Origin: Solwaraspora sp. WMMD406
Lineage (GTDB): Bacteria > Actinomycetota > Actinomycetes > Mycobacteriales > Micromonosporaceae
Length of the DNA stretch: 64,000 nt
Direction: 5' to 3'
NCBI RefSeq assembly: GCF_029626025.1
Contig: NZ_JARUBF010000001.1
Location: forward strand, 3,844,001 to 3,908,000
Shown piece after piece: positions 48,403-56,495 of the stretch. The notes beneath the pieces are model-generated. The model saw only the letters and a program-made list of their open reading frames with translations, had not been told where the DNA came from and did no database searches. The position numbers and the translations under genes are program-made. The stretch's first letter is position 1, and every line of letters begins with the position of its first letter.

Positions 48403-49154
48403 TCAACTACCTCCAGATCACTCCTGATCTGCTGACGTACGTTCGGGAATGCTCCGCTCCGGAGAGCGACGCGCTTCGCGGCCTGCGCGAACGGACCGCC
48501 GCCCTTCCGGAGGCGATGATGCAGGTGCCGCCGGAACAGGGTCGGCTGCTGACCCTGCTGACCCTGTTGACCGGCGCCCGACGGGTGCTCGAGATCGGGG
48601 TCTTCACCGGTTACAGCACGCTGTGCCTGGCTACCGGCGTTCCCGCCGACGGCACCGTGCTGGGGATCGAACGCAACCAGCAGTGGCTCGACATCGCCCG
48701 CCCCTTCTGGGACCGTGCGGGTGTCGGCGATCGGATCGAAACGGTCACGGGCGAGGCCGAGCAGGTTCTCGACGCGATGACGGATCCGTTCGACCTGATC
48801 TTCATCGATGCCGACAAGGAACGGTACGACCACTACTACGAGGCCGCGTTGCGGCTGGCCAGGCCGGGCGCGCTCGTCATCGTCGACAACACTCTCCATT
48901 TCGGACGTGTGGTCGATCCGGAGGCGCCCACCGACGATCCCGAGTACGAGCGGATGCGACCGCAGTACCGCGCTCTCGACCGCCTGAACCGCAAGATCGC
49001 GGTGGACCCCCGCGTGGACTGCGGCATGGTGCCCGCCTTCGACGGTCTCACCTTGTGCCGGGTACGCGAGTCGGGTGATCAGGGCGGGGTGATCGACGGC
49101 GCCTGGCCGGAGCCGAAGCGCCAGCCCTCGACGGTGCCGACGGCCGGGTTGTAG
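48399..49154 (+). CDS. O-methyltransferase, caffeoyl-CoA type
   Basis: The product is 251 aa and has the marks of the metal-dependent caffeoyl-CoA/catechol O-methyltransferase family: RVLEIGVFTGYSTLCLA for SAM, IDADKERYDHYYE with the metal-binding Asp, and the VDNTLHFG region. It probably methylates a hydroxyl created on the peptide or precursor, for instance by one of the P450s. It is the last gene of the NRPS operon. The domain seems complete by GLTLCRV; about 26 further residues form a tail that overlaps the convergent gene by 76 bp. Confidence 0.88.
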   Translation: MINYLQITPDLLTYVRECSAPESDALRGLRERTAALPEAMMQVPPEQGRLLTLLTLLTGARRVLEIGVFTGYSTLCLATGVPADGTVLGIERNQQWLDIARPFWDRAGVGDRIETVTGEAEQVLDAMTDPFDLIFIDADKERYDHYYEAALRLARPGALVIVDNTLHFGRVVDPEAPTDDPEYERMRPQYRALDRLNRKIAVDPRVDCGMVPAFDGLTLCRVRESGDQGGVIDGAWPEPKRQPSTVPTAGL

Positions 49155-49555
49155 CTGCCCGCGCCGAGGCTGCTGTAGTTCCAGGTACCGCCGGGCGTGG
49201 CGTGCCAGTACGACCAGTAGGCGTTGACCGGCGGGGTGTTGACACATGGTTCGGTGGCTGCGGTGGGCAGCCCGTCGATCCGGCAGACGAACGCCAGGCC
49301 CCACCGCACCGTTCCGGTCGGCGTGAAGCCCGCGCCCTGCAGAGCGGCGAGGCCGGTGGGTGGGTCACCGAGGTAGCAGTTGGTCTGGACGCCGAGGCCG
49401 AAGGCGGTGAAGTCGACGACCACGGTGACGCCGGTTCCGGGTGCACAGGCGGCGGCGTGCGCCGGCCGGGTCAGGGGGTCGACCGCGACCAGACCGGCCG
49501 CCACCATGACGATGGTGGCGAGTGCCGCGATACGGCGGCGGATCAGTGTTGTCAT
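49079..49555 (-). CDS. Secreted transcobalamin-like beta-domain protein
   Basis: The product is 158 aa with a signal peptide (RRR, hydrophobic stretch, cut near AHA-AACAPG). The rest is one small domain: VVVDF at the start, Cys-containing loops, FVCRIDGLP, then NAYWSYWHATPGGTWNYSS and GTVEGWRFG. This pattern recalls the DUF4430/transcobalamin beta domain, which closes over B12 in animal transcobalamin. It matches the product of 52723-53694 over the whole domain. It lies 37 bp after the alpha-barrel gene on the same strand, under a cobalamin riboswitch. No membrane anchor is present, so it should be exported as a soluble protein. Confidence 0.75.
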   Translation of the reverse strand: MTTLIRRRIAALATIVMVAAGLVAVDPLTRPAHAAACAPGTGVTVVVDFTAFGLGVQTNCYLGDPPTGLAALQGAGFTPTGTVRWGLAFVCRIDGLPTAATEPCVNTPPVNAYWSYWHATPGGTWNYSSLGAGSYNPAVGTVEGWRFGSGQAPSITPP

Positions 49556-49592
49556 GTTTCCTCCGTGGGCGGGGTGCCGCGGCCTGACGGGC

Positions 49593-50636
49593 CTAGCCGC
49601 AGGCCAGGGTCGGTGCGTCCGGTCGGGAACCGTTGGCCGACAGGGTGACGAGGCTGGCGGCGGCCAGTCCGGGTACGGCCTGGGCGGTGGCCCGGGGCGC
49701 GGTGGTGGGGTCGAACCCGGAGGTGGTGTAGGCGATCGCCCCCCGGTCGGCAGCGCTTCCGGCGCAGTCGACCTGCAGGCCGAGCAGGAACTGGCGGGCC
49801 TGCCACCAGGCCAGCAGCCGTCCGGACGCCGCCAGCGCCTGGGCGGCCAGGCCGGTGCTGTTGGCGTTGGCCACGCCGCCGGCGCTGAAGGACCCGTCGG
49901 TGGCCTGTACGGAGATCAACCACTGTGCCGCTGTCTGGGCCTCGTGCCACTCGCCGGCCGCCACCAGTGCCTGAACGGCCATCGCGGTGGCGTCGACGTC
50001 GCTGCTGCAGGTGGCCTGGGCGAACTGGAGCGGGAACCCGCCGTCCGGGCACTGGCTGTCGGCCAGGAACGACACGGCCTGTGCTGGTGCGCCACCGGCC
50101 CGGTCCAGGGCGATGACGGCGAACGACTGGCTGAACATGTTGCTGTAGTCGCCGAACGCGGACTGGTCGGAGAACCGGCCCGAGGGTGCCATCAGTCCGG
50201 TGAGCCGGGCGAACAGGTCGACACCGCCGAACGACGTCGGATCGAGGCCGCGGACCTGCACACCGAGCGCGAGCTTGGCGGTGGCGCCCGCGTACGCCTC
50301 CGTGCCGTCCCCGATGTACCCGGTGATCACCGCCGGTTCGGCGAGCCAGGCGGTGGCGTTGGTCGCGTAGGTGTCGGCCTCCTTCGCGGCGGCGAAGGTG
50401 AAGATCGCGTCAATGGTGAGGCCCTGATCGGGGTAGGCGACGCCGCCGAAGACGACTTCGAAGCGCTCCCCGTCGACCATCTGCCGGGCGAGCCAGCCGG
50501 CGGCCGCGTCGACGCGGTGGTGGGTCTGCGGTGGGGTGGCGGCGGCCGGCACGGCCGCGGTCACGGTCAGCGCCAGTACGGTGAGCACAACGGTGGTGAC
50601 GAGTCGGAAACGGTCGCGGTGGCGGTGAACGGCCAT
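49593..50636 (-). CDS. Secreted transcobalamin-like alpha/alpha-barrel protein
   Basis: The product is 347 aa with a signal peptide (hydrophobic LVTTVVLTVLALTVTAAV, cut near AAA-TPP) followed by helical repeats of the prenyltransferase/squalene-cyclase barrel type: AAGWLARQM, DVDATAMAVQALVAA, AAQWLISVQATDGSF, NSTGLAAQALAAS. The same repeat signature (DATAMAxxAL) marks the alpha domain of intrinsic factor and transcobalamin. The ATG at 50636 has an AAAGG 9 bases upstream; an open frame continues to 50708 but has no signal-peptide logic. A cobalamin riboswitch lies in its leader. With the next gene it makes a split, soluble B12-binding pair, by inference. Confidence 0.78.
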   Translation of the reverse strand: MAVHRHRDRFRLVTTVVLTVLALTVTAAVPAAATPPQTHHRVDAAAGWLARQMVDGERFEVVFGGVAYPDQGLTIDAIFTFAAAKEADTYATNATAWLAEPAVITGYIGDGTEAYAGATAKLALGVQVRGLDPTSFGGVDLFARLTGLMAPSGRFSDQSAFGDYSNMFSQSFAVIALDRAGGAPAQAVSFLADSQCPDGGFPLQFAQATCSSDVDATAMAVQALVAAGEWHEAQTAAQWLISVQATDGSFSAGGVANANSTGLAAQALAASGRLLAWWQARQFLLGLQVDCAGSAADRGAIAYTTSGFDPTTAPRATAQAVPGLAAASLVTLSANGSRPDAPTLACG

Positions 50637-50734
50637 CGGGCGGCGCCTTTCCGGCCCCGGGCGTCGAGGCAGCCCAGGCGGACCGGGCGGCTCCGACCCG
50701 TGGGCCACGACGGGTGAGGAACTCTGCAGCTGTA

Positions 50735-50824
50735 CGTCGATGGGTACTCGGGCTCGCGGCGAGGTGTTCGCCGCCTACCGTTGCGGGCCAGCGCCGGCTT
50801 CCGACCGGACTTCCCCCATCGACG
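50735..50824 (-). promoter_or_regulatory. Cobalamin riboswitch (compact) for the secreted pair
   Basis: On the minus strand the element has GGGGGAAGTCCGGT, then the conserved GCCCGCAACGGTA core, and ends in GAGCCCGAGTACCC. A perfect P1 stem pairs CGTCGATGGG with CCCATCGACG. It is only about 90 nt, shorter than the classic class, and sits about 100 nt before the start at 50636. Confidence 0.8.
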
Positions 50825-51056
50825 TTCAGGAACGGATCTGCTGCGGACAGTGTGGGCACGGCTCGTTCAGGTCGTCAACGGCCAGAACGCGATCGAGGTG
50901 GCTTCCGTGGCGGGGATCACCGACGAGGTGGCTGTCAACCGCTGACCAGATCCGCTATTCGAACCGATTGGCCGCCGCCGTCGACGTCCGGTGCGGACGG
51001 GTGCGTCGGCGCGTCTGACATACTCGGTAGCGGCTCGTCACAACTGAATGTGCTCC

Positions 51057-51155
51057 CAGGCGGGGGAAGCCGGTGCGAGGCCGGCGCTGACCCGCAACCG
51101 TATGCGCGCCGGTGTGTCCCATCAGTACTGGTGCGCGAGCCGGAATGCCCGACTG
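51057..51155 (+). promoter_or_regulatory. Cobalamin riboswitch (compact) for the ECF operon
   Basis: The plus strand has GGGGGAAGCCGGTG, the core GACCCGCAACCGTA, and ends GAGCCGGAATGCCC. P1 pairs CAGGCGGG with CCCGACTG with one mismatch. It lies about 110 nt before the ATG at 51266 and is expected to lower expression when B12 is plentiful. Confidence 0.82.
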
Positions 51156-51265
51156 TGGAGTGAGCGGCTCAGAACGTCGTGGTCTACGGATCGAGCCCGG
51201 GTCGGCCATGGTCGCGTGCGGCCGGGCGGATGCGGTTTCGGTCACCGCTCCGAAAGGTCTTCTCC

Positions 51266-52726
51266 ATGGTTCGTGGCTCCCTCAGCCGGATCCTGCCGGC
51301 CCTCGCCGCCTTGGCCTTGATCGCGGCCGGCACCGGGGTCGGCCTCATGTCGTCCGCCGGACCCGCCCTGCGATGGGCTGCCCTACCGGCGGCGGCCAAC
51401 CCAGACGCCGCCCAGGCCGGCTCCCGCTGGCTGGCGGGTCAGCTCGTCGACGGCGGCCTACCCGGCTTCGTCGGCACCGACTGGGGGCTGACCATCGACG
51501 CGCTGTTCGCGTTGCGGGCCGCCGGCGCCGAACCCGAGGCGGCCGTGGCCGTCACCGAGGCACTCGCCGTCGACGCCGACGGCTACGCCGCGATCCGCAC
51601 GGAGACGGGCGATTTCGTGACCGGCGGTTCGACGGCGAAGGTTCTTCTCGCGGCTGTCGTCACCGGCGCCGACCCCACCGACTTCGGCGGGTACGACTGG
51701 CGTCAGCGCACCCTGGACTTGATCTACGGCGCTGACCAGGGCGCCAAGGCAGGGTGGCTGTACGACGTCAACCTCGACACCACCGCCGGGTCGAACCTGT
51801 TCGGCCAGTCGTTGGCGGTGACCGGGCTGGCCCGATCCGGCGGCGTACCGCAGCCGATGGTCGATTTCCTACTCAGGCAGCAGTGTCCCGGCGGCGGGTT
51901 CCGGCTCTACCCGGGCGCCGCCGGCACCTCCTGCGCGGCGGATCCGGCGACCGAGCAGAACATGGAGGTCGATGCTACGGCGATGGCGGTCCAGGCGCTG
52001 CTCGCGGCCGCCGACGCCGGAGCCAGTGGCACCAGCGAACCGGTGGCCGCCGCCACGTCGTGGTTGCTGTCGGTGCAGGCCGCCGACGGCTCCTTCAGCG
52101 GTTCCGGGTTCACCGCCTATCCCAACACCAACAGCACCGGTCTGGCCGGGCAGGCCCTGGCGGCGGCCGGTGAGTCCGCCGCCGCCGGTCGGGCCGCCGC
52201 GTTCGTCGCCGCACAGCAGATCACCGCCGGCAACGCCGGGGCCGCCTCGGCCCACGTCGGCGCGATCGCGTACACGCCGGACGCACTCGTCGCGGCCGCC
52301 GCGAACGGCATCGGCGAGTTCGAACTGGACCAGTGGCGCCGGGCCAGTGCCCAGGCCGTCCTCGGCCTGGCGCAGGTGCCGTTCGGACAGATCGGCTCCG
52401 GCACCCCGACCCCGACGGCTACTCCGACCACGTCACCGTCACCGACAGCGGACCCGACCACGTCGCCGACGCCGACGACGTCACCGACAGCGTCACCCAC
52501 CGGATCGCCGAGCGGCACCCCGACTCCGAGTACCAGCCCCACGGCACCGTCGCCGACGACCACCGCCGGCCCGACCACGGCACCGGCGACGACCGCGCCG
52601 CCCACCGGTGGGCGACTTCCCACCACCGGTTCCCCGATCGCGGCGTACGGCCTCGTCGGCGGCATGACGGTCCTCGCCGGAGTCGGTCTGATCCTGGCGT
52701 CCCGCCGCCGCAAGGCCCGGCCGTGA
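51266..52726 (+). CDS. LPXTG-anchored transcobalamin-like alpha/alpha-barrel protein
   Basis: The product is 486 aa: signal peptide, barrel repeats very like those of 49593-50636 (GSRWLAGQLVDGG, EVDATAMAVQALLAA, NSTGLAGQALAAAGE), then a long Thr/Pro/Ser stalk from about residue 380, and a sortase signal LPTTG followed by a hydrophobic segment and a basic tail (SRRRKARP). It should be fixed to the cell wall by sortase and display the barrel outside. Start ATG 51266 has AAAGG 8 bases upstream. It is the first gene after the riboswitch, and its stop shares GTGA with the beta-domain gene. The role, capture of B12 at the surface, is inferred from fold likeness and context. Confidence 0.82.
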   Translation: MVRGSLSRILPALAALALIAAGTGVGLMSSAGPALRWAALPAAANPDAAQAGSRWLAGQLVDGGLPGFVGTDWGLTIDALFALRAAGAEPEAAVAVTEALAVDADGYAAIRTETGDFVTGGSTAKVLLAAVVTGADPTDFGGYDWRQRTLDLIYGADQGAKAGWLYDVNLDTTAGSNLFGQSLAVTGLARSGGVPQPMVDFLLRQQCPGGGFRLYPGAAGTSCAADPATEQNMEVDATAMAVQALLAAADAGASGTSEPVAAATSWLLSVQAADGSFSGSGFTAYPNTNSTGLAGQALAAAGESAAAGRAAAFVAAQQITAGNAGAASAHVGAIAYTPDALVAAAANGIGEFELDQWRRASAQAVLGLAQVPFGQIGSGTPTPTATPTTSPSPTADPTTSPTPTTSPTASPTGSPSGTPTPSTSPTAPSPTTTAGPTTAPATTAPPTGGRLPTTGSPIAAYGLVGGMTVLAGVGLILASRRRKARP

Positions 52727-53694
52727 CCACGACGCCTGCGGTGTCGGCCCGGAGCACAGTGGCCGGGGGGCGGGCGGTCCGACTGCTCACCGTGGTGCTC
52801 CTCACCGCCGGTACGGCCGTGGCACCGGCGGATCCGGCGACCGCCGTCGGTCGGTCGGGATTCTGCCCGGACGACAACGGAGTCACCGTCGTCGTCGACT
52901 TTCAGGAACTGGGCGGTCCGACGATCGTCCGCTGCGCCGTCGGCGATCAAGCCACCGGTCACGCGGCCTTGAAGAACGCCGGGATCTCGATCACCGGCAC
53001 CGCACGTTGGGGCGAATCGTTCGTCTGCCGGATCGAGGGCAAGCCGACGGTCGCCGAGGAACCGTGTGTCGACACCCCACCGGCGAACGCGTACTGGTCC
53101 TACTGGCACGCCTCCAACGGCGGCGCGTGGACCTACAGCCAACGCGGTGTGACAGCGCGCAAACCTCCGCCGGGCAGTTTCGAGGGCTGGTCGTTCTCCA
53201 AGAACAGGACGGCGTCGACCAGCCCGTCTCCTGGCGTGGCACCAGTACGTCCCGTACCGCAGCCACCACCATCGACCCCAGCGCCGCCACCCCCACCACC
53301 GCCGCCACCGTCCCGGACGACGTTGCCTCCGCCGCCGAACCCGTCGCCAACCACGCCGACCACGCCGACCCGCGGCCAGCCCGGATCCTCGCAGAACGGA
53401 CCTGAGCCAGGCCAGCCCGCGACGACGCGGCCCGGTATGTCGACACCGTCCCGGAACGTGACGACGACGCCGAGTGGATCGTCGACCACGGCCAGCGCGG
53501 CGGCCCCGGATCCGACGGTCCCGTCGGCGGCGACCGATTCCAGCGCCCGGGGTGAGGCCTGGACCGGGGACGTCGATCCAGTGTCGGGGCAGCGCTCCGG
53601 GCTGCCGACGATGACCGTGGTCGGTGTCGGCCTGCTGCTGCTGGTCACGGTCGCCGCGGTGGTGACCGCGCGCCGGCGGGGTCGGAGCGGATAG
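52723..53694 (+). CDS. Membrane-anchored transcobalamin-like beta-domain protein
   Basis: The product is 323 aa, start GTG in a GTGA overlap. A signal peptide is followed by a beta domain matching 49079-49555 (GVTVVVDF, ARWGESFVCRIEGKP, NAYWSYWHASNGGAW, FEGWSF). Then comes a Pro-rich and Ser/Thr-rich stalk of about 150 residues and a C-terminal membrane helix (TMTVVGVGLLLLVTVAAVV) with a basic end. There is no clear LPXTG motif. It probably stands beside the wall-anchored barrel protein to form a two-part B12 receptor feeding the ECF transporter encoded next. Confidence 0.78.
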   Translation: MTTTPAVSARSTVAGGRAVRLLTVVLLTAGTAVAPADPATAVGRSGFCPDDNGVTVVVDFQELGGPTIVRCAVGDQATGHAALKNAGISITGTARWGESFVCRIEGKPTVAEEPCVDTPPANAYWSYWHASNGGAWTYSQRGVTARKPPPGSFEGWSFSKNRTASTSPSPGVAPVRPVPQPPPSTPAPPPPPPPPPSRTTLPPPPNPSPTTPTTPTRGQPGSSQNGPEPGQPATTRPGMSTPSRNVTTTPSGSSTTASAAAPDPTVPSAATDSSARGEAWTGDVDPVSGQRSGLPTMTVVGVGLLLLVTVAAVVTARRRGRSG

Positions 53695-54885
53695 GTGCCG
53701 CTGCGGCGTGCTCGGGTGCCGAGGGCGGTGCACCCGGGTGCCTGGTGGCTCTGGGCGCTCGGCCTGGCCGCCGCCGCGACCCGTACGACGAATCCGCTGT
53801 TGCTCGCGCTCATCATCGGGGTGGCGGCCTTCGTGGTCGCGGCGCGCCGTACCGACGCGCCGTGGGCCCTCGGGTTCCGCCTCTACCTGTGGCTCGGCGG
53901 AATCATCGTGCTGTCCCGGATCCTGTTCCGGATCGTGTTCGGCGGTGGCCAGGGCGAGCACGTCCTGTTCACCTTGCCGGAGATCCCGCTACCCGAGTGG
54001 GCGGCTGGGATCCGGTTGCTCGGCCCGGTCGCCCTGGAACAGGTGCTCGGCGGCGGCTACGACGGTCTGCGGCTGGCGGCCATGGTGATCTGCCTCGGCG
54101 CGGCGAACGCGCTGGCCAACCCGAAGCGGCTGCTCCGGGCCGTACCCGGCGCGCTCTACGACGTCGGCACCGCTGTCGTGGTGGCGCTGTCGGTTGCCCC
54201 GCAACTGGTCGAAAGCGTGCTGCGGGTCCGACGGGCCCGGCGGCTGCGCGGGGCCCGTCGCAGCGGTGTTCGTGCCCTGCGCGGCATCGTCATCCCGGTA
54301 CTCGCCGACGCGCTGGACCGGTCCCTGGCGCTCGCCGCCGCGATGGACTCCCGTGGCTACGGCCGGCGCGGCCAGCAGGCGGCCGGGGCGTACGCGTTGA
54401 CCGGCGCGCTCGTGATCGGTGGCCTGTGCGGAACCTGCGTCGGGATGTACGGGCTGATGGACCCGACCACCCCGCGTTACCTGGGCGTGCCGATGCTGGC
54501 GGTGGGACTGGGCGTCGCCGCTGCGGGCCTGGCGATCAGCGGTCGGCGGGTGCTGCGCACCACGTACCGGCCGGACCGCTTCGGCGGCGCCGAGCTGCTG
54601 GTCGCGGCCTGCGGGCTGGTGGCAGCGGTCGGGCTCTACCTGACCACCCGGATCGACCCTGCCACCCTCTACCCGTCGTCGAGCCCGCCGCACTGGCCTG
54701 AGGTCATGCCGCTACCGGCGGCGTCGATCCTCCTCGCGGCGCTGCCCGCCTGGCTGGCGCCGCCGCCACCGCCGGAGACCGATCCACCTGCCGCGCCGGT
54801 CGCACACACCACGCCGGTCGACCCCGCCGCGCCGGTCGCACACACCACGCACCATCAGCTGCGAGCGGAGGTCGTCCGCGGATGA
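53695..54885 (+). CDS. ECF transporter transmembrane subunit EcfT (CbiQ family)
   Basis: This 396-aa membrane protein has several hydrophobic helices (LLLALIIGVAAFVV, LWLGGIIVLSRILF and others) and the EcfT cytoplasmic coupling region with Arg/Ala-rich motifs (RRARRLRGARR, AMDSRGYGRRG) that bind the ATPases. It starts with GTG directly after the preceding TAG and ends in an ATGA overlap with the ATPase gene. The C terminus holds a short duplicated PVAHTT/PAAPVAHTT tail. In ECF transporters EcfT couples ATP hydrolysis to the substrate-binding S protein. Confidence 0.88.
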   Translation: MPLRRARVPRAVHPGAWWLWALGLAAAATRTTNPLLLALIIGVAAFVVAARRTDAPWALGFRLYLWLGGIIVLSRILFRIVFGGGQGEHVLFTLPEIPLPEWAAGIRLLGPVALEQVLGGGYDGLRLAAMVICLGAANALANPKRLLRAVPGALYDVGTAVVVALSVAPQLVESVLRVRRARRLRGARRSGVRALRGIVIPVLADALDRSLALAAAMDSRGYGRRGQQAAGAYALTGALVIGGLCGTCVGMYGLMDPTTPRYLGVPMLAVGLGVAAAGLAISGRRVLRTTYRPDRFGGAELLVAACGLVAAVGLYLTTRIDPATLYPSSSPPHWPEVMPLPAASILLAALPAWLAPPPPPETDPPAAPVAHTTPVDPAAPVAHTTHHQLRAEVVRG

Positions 54886-56495
54886 TCGAGTTCGACGATG
54901 TCACGGTGACCTATCCCGGGGCCGCGACAGCGGCGCTGTCGAACGTGACACTGAGCATCGCCGAAGGGGAGCTGTGCCTGGTCGCCGGCCGGACCGGCGC
55001 GGGGAAGTCGACGTTACTGCGTGCCGTCAACGGACTCGTACCGCACTTCACCGGTGGGCGACTGAGTGGTCGGGTCACCGTCGCCGGCCGGAGCACCCGT
55101 GATCATCCGCCCCGCGAGTTCGCCGACCTGGTGGGGGTCGTCGGGCAGGACCCGCTCGCCGGCTTCACCACCGACACCGTCGAGGAGGAACTCGCCTACG
55201 GGATGGAACAACTCGCCGTCCCCGCCGCCGTGATGCGCAAGCGGGTCGAGGAGACCCTCGACCTGCTGGGCATTGCCGACCTGCGCCGCCGTCCGCTGCG
55301 TACCCTCTCCGGCGGGCAGCAGCAACGGGTGGCGATCGGGGCCGCCCTCACGGCGCACCCCATGGTGCTGATTCTCGACGAGCCCACGTCCTCGCTCGAC
55401 CCCACGGCCGCGGAGGACGTCCTCGCGGCGATCACCCGTCTCGTCCACGATCTCGGCATCACCGTCGTCGTCGCCGAACACCGGCTGGAGCGGGTCGTCC
55501 AATACGCCGATCGCCTCATCTACCTCGCCGGCGACGCCACCGTGTCGTCCGGGACACCCGGCGACGTCCTGGCCACCGCCGTGGTCGCCCCACCGGTCGT
55601 CGAGTTGGGACGCCTCGTCGGCTGGAACCCGCTCCCGCTGTCGGTGCGCGACGCCCGACGCCGGGCCGGCGAGCTGCGTACCCGGCTCGCCGACACCGGG
55701 CCGCCACCAACCTGTCCCGACGCCACCGGTCCGGTCCTGCTGCGTGCCCGGGGGATCGTCGTCCGGTACGGTCCGGTCGTCGCCGTACGCGGCGTCGGCG
55801 TCGACTTCTCGGCGGGTTCGGTGACCGCGCTGATGGGCCGTAACGGATCAGGGAAGTCGTCCCTGCTGTGGGCGCTGCAGGGATCCGGTCCACGGCACGG
55901 CGGCCAGGTGGACGTCGGTGGGGTCGACCCTCGGGACCGACCGGCACACCGGGCCCGCGCCATCGTCGGGCTCGTTCCGCAGACTGCCAGTGATCTGTTG
56001 TATCTCGACAGCGTCGAGGCCGAATGCGCACAGGCCGACCGCGAGTCCGGCTCGCCGCCTGGCACATGCCGCGCGCTGCTCGACGATCTCGTGCCCGGCA
56101 TCGGGGACCAGCAGCATCCCCGGGACCTGTCCGAGGGACAGAAGTTGGCCCTGGTCCTGGCCATCCAGCTGGCCGCCGCGCCCACCGTCGTCTTGCTGGA
56201 CGAGCCGACCCGTGGCCTCGACTACCCCGGCAAGAGACACTTCGCGGCGTTGGTACGCCGCCTCGCCGCCGATGGACGCGCGGTCGTCGTCGCCACCCAC
56301 GACGTGGAGTTCGTGGCGGCGGTCGCCGACCGGGTGCTCGTCATAGCCGAAGGGGAGATCGTCGCCGACGGCCCGACCGCCGAGGTCGTCGTCGCCTCTC
56401 CGGCGTTCGCGCCGCAGGTCGCGAAGATCCTGGCGCCCGCGCCGTGGCTCACCGTGGACCAAGTGGCCGCCGCGCTGGCCGGAACCACGGGATGA
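54882..56495 (+). CDS. ECF transporter ATPase, fused A and A' domains
   Basis: The product is 537 aa and holds two ABC ATPase domains. The first has Walker A GRTGAGKST, signature LSGGQQQR and Walker B LILDEPTSSLD. The second has GRNGSGKSS, a changed signature LSEGQKLA and VLLDEPTRGLD. This is the usual fused EcfAA' layout. It lies between EcfT and the S component, with ATGA overlaps at both ends, so the three should be made together. Confidence 0.9.
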   Translation: MIEFDDVTVTYPGAATAALSNVTLSIAEGELCLVAGRTGAGKSTLLRAVNGLVPHFTGGRLSGRVTVAGRSTRDHPPREFADLVGVVGQDPLAGFTTDTVEEELAYGMEQLAVPAAVMRKRVEETLDLLGIADLRRRPLRTLSGGQQQRVAIGAALTAHPMVLILDEPTSSLDPTAAEDVLAAITRLVHDLGITVVVAEHRLERVVQYADRLIYLAGDATVSSGTPGDVLATAVVAPPVVELGRLVGWNPLPLSVRDARRRAGELRTRLADTGPPPTCPDATGPVLLRARGIVVRYGPVVAVRGVGVDFSAGSVTALMGRNGSGKSSLLWALQGSGPRHGGQVDVGGVDPRDRPAHRARAIVGLVPQTASDLLYLDSVEAECAQADRESGSPPGTCRALLDDLVPGIGDQQHPRDLSEGQKLALVLAIQLAAAPTVVLLDEPTRGLDYPGKRHFAALVRRLAADGRAVVVATHDVEFVAAVADRVLVIAEGEIVADGPTAEVVVASPAFAPQVAKILAPAPWLTVDQVAAALAGTTG

